Below, piece after piece: positions 60,504 through 64,000 of a stretch of DNA of 64,000 nt; the first letter of the stretch is position 1; every line of letters begins with the position of its first letter. The stretch spans positions 1 through 64,000 of the forward strand of contig NZ_BTCK01000002.1 in NCBI RefSeq assembly GCF_033239625.1, in the 5' to 3' direction. Source of the stretch: Paenibacillus_T sp033239625 (GTDB lineage: Bacteria > Bacillota > Bacilli > Paenibacillales > Paenibacillaceae). The position numbers were made by a program, and so were the translations under genes. The notes beneath the pieces are model-generated. The model saw nothing but the letters and a program-made list of their open reading frames with translations, was not told where the DNA came from and searched no databases.

Positions 60504-61115
60504 TTACTCCAGTGACATATTATATTTAGCTGCAATCATCCTAATTTGCTCAGCGATATAATTATTAGGTTTCGCTCGATATAGTTTCTTTAGCGTCTCA
60601 TCCCCTTCAGCGACGAGTCCACTTTGAATCTTGAATATGGTCAGAACGATCTTATCTGACCATCCCAACGTTTCATCAGATGTTTCCAGTAACTTCTCTA
60701 GAGTAATCTCTTGGATATACGGGATGATATAATGATCCAAATCATTCGAAACTTCTTTATGTATAGTCTCAATGTCAGTAGATGGATTAAGTGTGTACCA
60801 GAGATCCGTTGTATGTTTGAGTTGTCCGATTCTCTTTCTATCAATGCAGTTGTATTCTTTGGGGAATTTAGGTAACTCAGTGTTGGAATTAAGGTTGATG
60901 TATACTTCATAGGCATTAGGTAAAAATGTTCCAACATTAAAAGTGAACCGAGCTTCTTCTCGATCGTTATATTTATTGCCTTGCAAATTAAAGCAAACAC
61001 CGACATTATCGTCTACTTTCTTATAGTAATTGTACGAAGACTTTTTAAAGCCTAGATTTTTCATTCTTGGTGTTATGATCTCGTTCACGATCTTCTTCTG
61101 TTCCTCGATATACAT
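60504..61115 (-). CDS. DUF4304-like protein
   Basis: 203 residues, ATG 61115 on the minus strand with AAGGAG 8 bp upstream. The N-terminal half matches the DUF4304 pattern: ITPRMKNLGFKKSSYNYYKK, then VGVCFNLQGNKYNDREEARFTFNVG. The C-terminal half is helical and less clear. The function of the family is unknown to me. The gene is AT-rich compared with its surroundings and lies tail-to-tail with the TcB-TcC gene. That position is typical of accessory or self-protection genes, but its opposite orientation and own leader argue against tight co-expression. No signal peptide. Confidence 0.7.
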   Translation of the reverse strand: MYIEEQKKIVNEIITPRMKNLGFKKSSYNYYKKVDDNVGVCFNLQGNKYNDREEARFTFNVGTFLPNAYEVYINLNSNTELPKFPKEYNCIDRKRIGQLKHTTDLWYTLNPSTDIETIHKEVSNDLDHYIIPYIQEITLEKLLETSDETLGWSDKIVLTIFKIQSGLVAEGDETLKKLYRAKPNNYIAEQIRMIAAKYNMSLE

Positions 61116-61494
61116 GGTTATTCTCCTTCGCTTTTTATAACATTGTCCAACTATTCGCGGGAAATTTTCATAATCCTTCCATCTGAAAAAGGGAATTGCC
61201 AGCGATTATGGTGGGAAGAAATCCTCGCCATGCTGGATCAAGCTAAGGTATCCGTATTTACGTCCCTTTGAGGTATTCGTCCTGTCCTCCGGCATCTATA
61301 TGAATGCTTAATGTGTCGTCTATCGACCAACTTTACAGAATCCCTAAATCAAATTCATATAAATCGCAATTAGAATTCATATAACGACCAATGTCCCTTT
61401 ATATACTGAGATGGTCTGACACCATTAGGAGTAGGGGGATCGTCACATTCTTAAAAAACATGATCTGCATGAATGCCATGCGCTGTATAACTTA
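61116..61494 (+). other. AT-rich gap and leader of the GNAT-like gene
   Basis: No intact gene is seen. AATTCATATA occurs twice near 61350-61385. From 61435 the sequence is in frame with the following gene and codes for the missing first strand and helix of its domain (GDRHILKKHDLHECHALYNL), but there is no ATG, GTG or TTG in frame before 61495. Confidence 0.4.
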
Positions 61495-62070
61495 ATGGTG
61501 GATCCAGCTGTATTCCCTTACGTCCGTCACAAATGCCACTCCTACGAAGAGTATCTGTTCACCACCAAACAGTTGATGAATCTGGAATTGCAGAAGACGT
61601 CGATTTCAAGAACGATTATGGATGAGCTCGGGCATCCGATCGGAACGATTCAGCTGTATGATATTGCGAATCGAACGGGATTTTTGGCCACATGGATGGG
61701 CGTTCCATATTTTGGCCAGGGGTACAATAGGCGCGCGAAAGAAGCATTCTTCACGGAACTGTTTCTGGAACATGGGATCGAGACGGTATTCTTGAAGGTG
61801 CGCAAGCAAAATATCCGTTCGAAGAAGGCGGTAGCGAAGCTGCCGTATGTTCAATTAGCGAATGATCTTAATCCGCAGTTGTTTAAAGCGATCAATCGAT
61901 CGCAAAACATCTATGATCTGTATCAAGTGGATCGGGCAAGCTTCTGGGAAAGCCGCAGCCGAGCTATTCAATGCGGGATAATAAGAGGATGGTCCGACGG
62001 TCAGCTTCAGCGGCAATATGCGGCTGGAGAAGAGCATTCGTCCGCAGCAGTGGGTGTGTCGTTTGCATAA
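61495..62070 (+). CDS. GNAT-family acetyltransferase, probable 5' lesion
   Basis: 191 residues if started at ATG 61495. RimJ/L-like GNAT layout: ISRTIMDELGHPIGTIQLYD, GFLATWMGVPYFGQGYNRRAKEAFF (acetyl-CoA loop region), IETVFLKVRKQNIRSKKAVAKL. Sixteen further in-frame codons upstream (HILKKHDLHECHALYN) complete the usual first strand and helix, so the true start was probably near 61435-61447. There an RBS-like GTAGGGGG stands 8 bp before ATT 61447, but no standard start exists. Either ATT is used, or the start codon has been lost and a shortened protein is made. The C-terminal 30 residues are non-conserved. Confidence 0.65.
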   Translation: MVDPAVFPYVRHKCHSYEEYLFTTKQLMNLELQKTSISRTIMDELGHPIGTIQLYDIANRTGFLATWMGVPYFGQGYNRRAKEAFFTELFLEHGIETVFLKVRKQNIRSKKAVAKLPYVQLANDLNPQLFKAINRSQNIYDLYQVDRASFWESRSRAIQCGIIRGWSDGQLQRQYAAGEEHSSAAVGVSFA

Positions 62071-62091
62071 CTAGGAAAAGACCTGTTGATA

Positions 62092-62285
62092 GCGCGCTAA
62101 CGGTTGCAAAAGGTCCTAGCTGTTCGAAAGCGCATCATTCCACGCTGTAAAGGTTGTAACGGAGCTTATATGCACGAATTAGTCTAGAAATCAGTCCGAT
62201 CAGCACGAATAACCTCGCTGGCAACCGTTAAGTGCCCAGTACCGCCGATTTTAGCAAAATAATCACTGTGGCAACCGCTAGGCGT
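62092..62285 (+). repeat. Dispersed GCAACCGTTAG-type repeat, three copies
   Basis: TTGCAACCGTTAGCGCGC (on the minus strand, 62092-62109), TGGCAACCGTTAAGTGC (62219-62235) and TGGCAACCGCTAGGCG (62269-62284) are variants of one motif, with a weaker version near 62153-62165 (GTTGTAACGGAGC). They fill the gap between convergent genes 62071-62408, which otherwise holds no gene. Confidence 0.55.
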
Positions 62286-62304
62286 TCAAACAAGAATGAA
62301 CATA

Positions 62305-62351
62305 CAAAAAAGTGCCTAACAACACTGAGGCATCAATGCTGCTAGGCGCTT
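62305..62351 (-). terminator. Intrinsic terminator of the YheC/YheD gene
   Basis: On the minus strand, AGCGCCTAGCAGCA (62350-62338) pairs with TGTTGTTAGGCACT (62324-62311) with G-U pairs and a 13-nt loop, then TTTTTTGT. It is about 60 bp after the stop. Confidence 0.75.
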
Positions 62352-62408
62352 GTACTCAACGGCCTTAGCCTTTGTTGATCAAACAAGTTTGACGCTCCAG
62401 CATCGGTC

Positions 62409-63149
62409 TCAGCGCTTTCTGCTCAAGATGTCGTTCATCCGCTTAATGCGTCTGTAAGCCGTTTTGTCCGGCAGGCGGGCAAACCCTTGGAATCCAGGAT
62501 ACGTAAAATTCACTTCGATAACCCAGACGCGGCCGCGGTTATCGATGGCGTAATCGATGCCGATTTTCTGATAGTATTTGATTTTGCCTGCGTGCCGACA
62601 GATTTGATGGCTTAAGCGGACGAGTTGTCTTTTGACGCGCTCCGCGCTTGCCTTCGAGTAGCCGAGCGAATGTTTCATCGCAGCTTCGAACGTCGTGACG
62701 TAACCGCGCGAGCTCGAAATGTTGGTGACGATGCTTTGAGGACCCGCGACCTTGGCATAAAGTCCGAAAAACTCCCATTGATTCTGCAAATTGCGCATCA
62801 TCATTACGCGCACGTCGAACGGTCTGTCGCGTACTCGCGCGAGTGGGATCGCTTTCTGGATGATGTAGCGCTGCGGCAGGCTTGTTCTTTTGATTTTGCT
62901 GTACAGCGTCGGCAACGAACCGGCTTTTACGGCTTTTCCTCGCAAGACGACGAACGTGTAGCCAGACCTCGTCTGCCAAGCTTTGACGATCCCTTTCCCC
63001 TTGTGTTCGCGATCGGGCTTGATATAGACGGCCTTATACTCGCGCATGAACTTATTAAGCGTCTTTTCCTGGAATATCGCGGTGGGAGGGAGATAGTGGC
63101 GGATAGCGGACGACTTTGCGTAAAACCCGTGAAGATACCATTTGCCCAA
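62409..63149 (-). CDS. YheC/YheD-type ATP-grasp spore-coat-associated protein
   Basis: 246 residues from TTG 63149, 9 bp after GGGGAGG on the minus strand. In-frame ATGs at 63179 and 63239 have poor RBSs, but the longer forms cannot be excluded. It begins with MGKWYLHGFYAK and HYLPPT, then YKAVYIKPDREHKGKGIVKA, RYIIQKAIPLARVRDRPFDVRVMMMR, and VIEVNFTYPGFQGF as the ATP-grasp metal site. This is the single-domain form of the YheC/YheD endospore-coat family. Its ligase activity and substrate are unknown. It supports a spore-forming host. A terminator follows. Confidence 0.85.
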   Translation of the reverse strand: MGKWYLHGFYAKSSAIRHYLPPTAIFQEKTLNKFMREYKAVYIKPDREHKGKGIVKAWQTRSGYTFVVLRGKAVKAGSLPTLYSKIKRTSLPQRYIIQKAIPLARVRDRPFDVRVMMMRNLQNQWEFFGLYAKVAGPQSIVTNISSSRGYVTTFEAAMKHSLGYSKASAERVKRQLVRLSHQICRHAGKIKYYQKIGIDYAIDNRGRVWVIEVNFTYPGFQGFARLPDKTAYRRIKRMNDILSRKR

Positions 63150-63273
63150 ATGTCCATTCCTCCCCGGTCCCTTCATAAAACCCCGAACTAAACTATTCAG
63201 ATGAAAATGCATCCTCGACGGCGAATGCCGCCGCGCCATGCGTACAAATTCACGTTAAAACTTCGCAACGCGA

Positions 63274-63307
63274 AAGGAGCTCCTTTCCTAGTGGAATGGA
63301 GCTCCTT
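63274..63307 (-). terminator. Hairpin after the collagen-like gene
   Basis: AAGGAGCTCC (63274-63283) pairs with GGAGCTCCTT (63298-63307). On the minus strand only TTTCG follows, so it is a weak terminator candidate 8 bp after the stop. Confidence 0.45.
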
Positions 63308-63314
63308 CGTTTGT

Positions 63315-63704
63315 TCATCTGACGCAAGTGAAGGATTCGATGGACTGCAAACTCAGACCCGTATACATCCAGAACCTTCCGTTCCACTGAAACCCTGAAA
63401 CCGAAGTGCGGCCTACGAAAACCGGGTAAAACCAGAATTGATTTCTATTTCTAAGCCAAACGTACGTATTCCGAAACAAACATCCAGCAATCGCTCCCGG
63501 GTCAACGGCAAAGGACGTGACCGCAGGTTGTTGAGGGATGAATGCCGGCGGAGGTGAGGTAGGTGCCACGACACCTGGCGGCGGCCCTGGTGGTCCCTGC
63601 TGTCCTGGAGGTGCTGGCGGTCCTGGCTGTCCTGGAAATCCCGATGGTCCCGGGAATCCTGGGAGTCCGGGTGGGCGTGGGGGTGGAGGCGGGAAAAAAG
63701 ACAT
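63315..63704 (-). CDS. Small collagen-like (Gly-X-Y) protein
   Basis: 129 residues, ATG 63704 on the minus strand with AAGGAGTGAC upstream. Residues 5-45 are Pro runs and imperfect Gly-Pro-X triplets (GFPGPSGFPGQPGPP and similar), followed by a Pro-rich linker. A compact aromatic C-terminal domain of about 60 residues closes the protein (CLFRNTYVWLRNRNQFWFYP, then FQWNGRFWMYTG). There is no signal peptide. Short collagen-like proteins with such heads are often spore-coat or exosporium components. That is inference; the C-terminal domain is not one I can name. The neighbouring YheC/YheD gene is spore-related. Confidence 0.75.
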   Translation of the reverse strand: MSFFPPPPPRPPGLPGFPGPSGFPGQPGPPAPPGQQGPPGPPPGVVAPTSPPPAFIPQQPAVTSFAVDPGAIAGCLFRNTYVWLRNRNQFWFYPVFVGRTSVSGFQWNGRFWMYTGLSLQSIESFTCVR

Positions 63705-63791
63705 GTTCGGGTCACTCCTTCATGGATGGGCTAAACCATTGTATGTAGGAGCGGAGATAAGGGGATGGGCGATTCGATAAGTTCTTGCAGA

Positions 63792-63823
63792 CAAAAAAAC
63801 TCCCTTGCTCACTCGCAAGGGAG
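63792..63823 (-). terminator. Intrinsic terminator of the SLH gene
   Basis: CTCCCTTGC (63800-63808) pairs with GCAAGGGAG (63815-63823) with a 6-nt loop. On the minus strand it is followed by TTTTTTTGT. Confidence 0.9.
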
Positions 63824-63841
63824 GGGATTAATCGAGATAAC

Positions 63842-64000
63842 TTACAGGTTCAGCCCCAGGTCAAGCACGATGTTCAGCATGCGCATAATGATCGTCACCG
63901 ATTCATTGCGGGTAGCCGTATCGTTCGGTGCGAACTTGCCGTCGCTGACGCCATTGACGATGCCTGCTTGGTTAAGCTGCGCGATATTGTCCGCAGCCCA
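63842..64000 (-). CDS. SLH-domain protein, 3' end only
   Basis: The last 52 codons of a minus-strand gene run off the window edge. The translation starts WAADNIAQLNQAGIVNGVSDG and continues KFAPNDTATRNESVTIIMRML, the second half of an S-layer homology domain (xxIxxLxxxGIVxGxxDGxFxPxxxxTRxE). SLH domains bind pyruvylated secondary cell-wall polymer and are common in Paenibacillus. The domain is C-terminal here, with only a short LDLGLNL end. The rest of the protein is unknown. Confidence 0.88.
   Translation of the reverse strand, partial: WAADNIAQLNQAGIVNGVSDGKFAPNDTATRNESVTIIMRMLNIVLDLGLNL

Noticed and set aside
62625..63191. A 188-codon plus-strand frame opposite the YheC/YheD gene
   Set aside because: It is antisense to a well-supported ATP-grasp gene and has no family resemblance.
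63538..63780. A Gly/Pro-rich plus-strand frame that looks collagen-like
   Set aside because: It is the complement of the true minus-strand collagen-like gene, which has the better RBS and a folded C-terminal domain.

Overview
The window looks like a chromosome segment of a spore-forming, Paenibacillus-like Firmicute. The evidence is strong AGGAGG-type ribosome binding sites with frequent GTG and TTG starts, a YheC/YheD spore-coat ATP-grasp protein, CgeB-type spore glycosyltransferases, an SLH-domain protein, a WIAG-tail-like repeat protein, a FapR-box fabH and a Tc toxin locus. No rRNA, tRNA, CRISPR array or transposase was found.

Layout. (1) 2-3720: the end of a thiazole/thiamine operon, thiF (partial)-thiE::thiS fusion-thiG-thiO, with overlapping genes and a strong terminator. 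(2) 3939-11072: one giant gene encoding about 195 ten-residue repeats in strict register, capped by a beta-rich tail domain. (3) 11357-20495: a synthase-dependent exopolysaccharide locus. It has two lipoproteins with tandem NodB domains, a UDP-sugar dehydrogenase, a PilZ-GT2 membrane synthase, a PgaB-like protein that appears catalytically dead, and a GH18-like glycosidase. (4) 20776-21047: a MITE-like repeat. (5) 21073-37186: a long co-directional glycosylation cluster, probably for the spore surface. It holds GT2, GT-D, GT4 and CgeB-like transferases, an SpsI/RmlA-like nucleotidyltransferase, enzymes for a UDP-6-deoxy-L-aminosugar, and four small proteins. Many members share Arg/Ser-rich tails and a Gly/aromatic motif. 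(6) 37307-40445, minus strand: two more glycosyltransferases, then fabH behind a FapR operator. (7) 40814-60164: a Tc toxin locus with a STAND ATPase-LuxR regulator, a 3092-residue TcA and a fused TcB-TcC. The same palindrome, GTATA-N8-TATAC, precedes both the regulator and tcA. (8) 60504-64000: a DUF4304-like protein, a GNAT-like gene with a damaged start, YheC/YheD, a collagen-like small protein and the end of an SLH protein.

Two regions are the best candidates for something new. The first is the glycosylation cluster, where a shared basic tail/Gly-aromatic motif may gather enzymes onto a small scaffold or substrate (27931-28206). The second is the regulator-toxin module with its shared operator. 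The strictly periodic decapeptide protein is also unusual. All functional statements come from reading translations and motifs; no database search was run.
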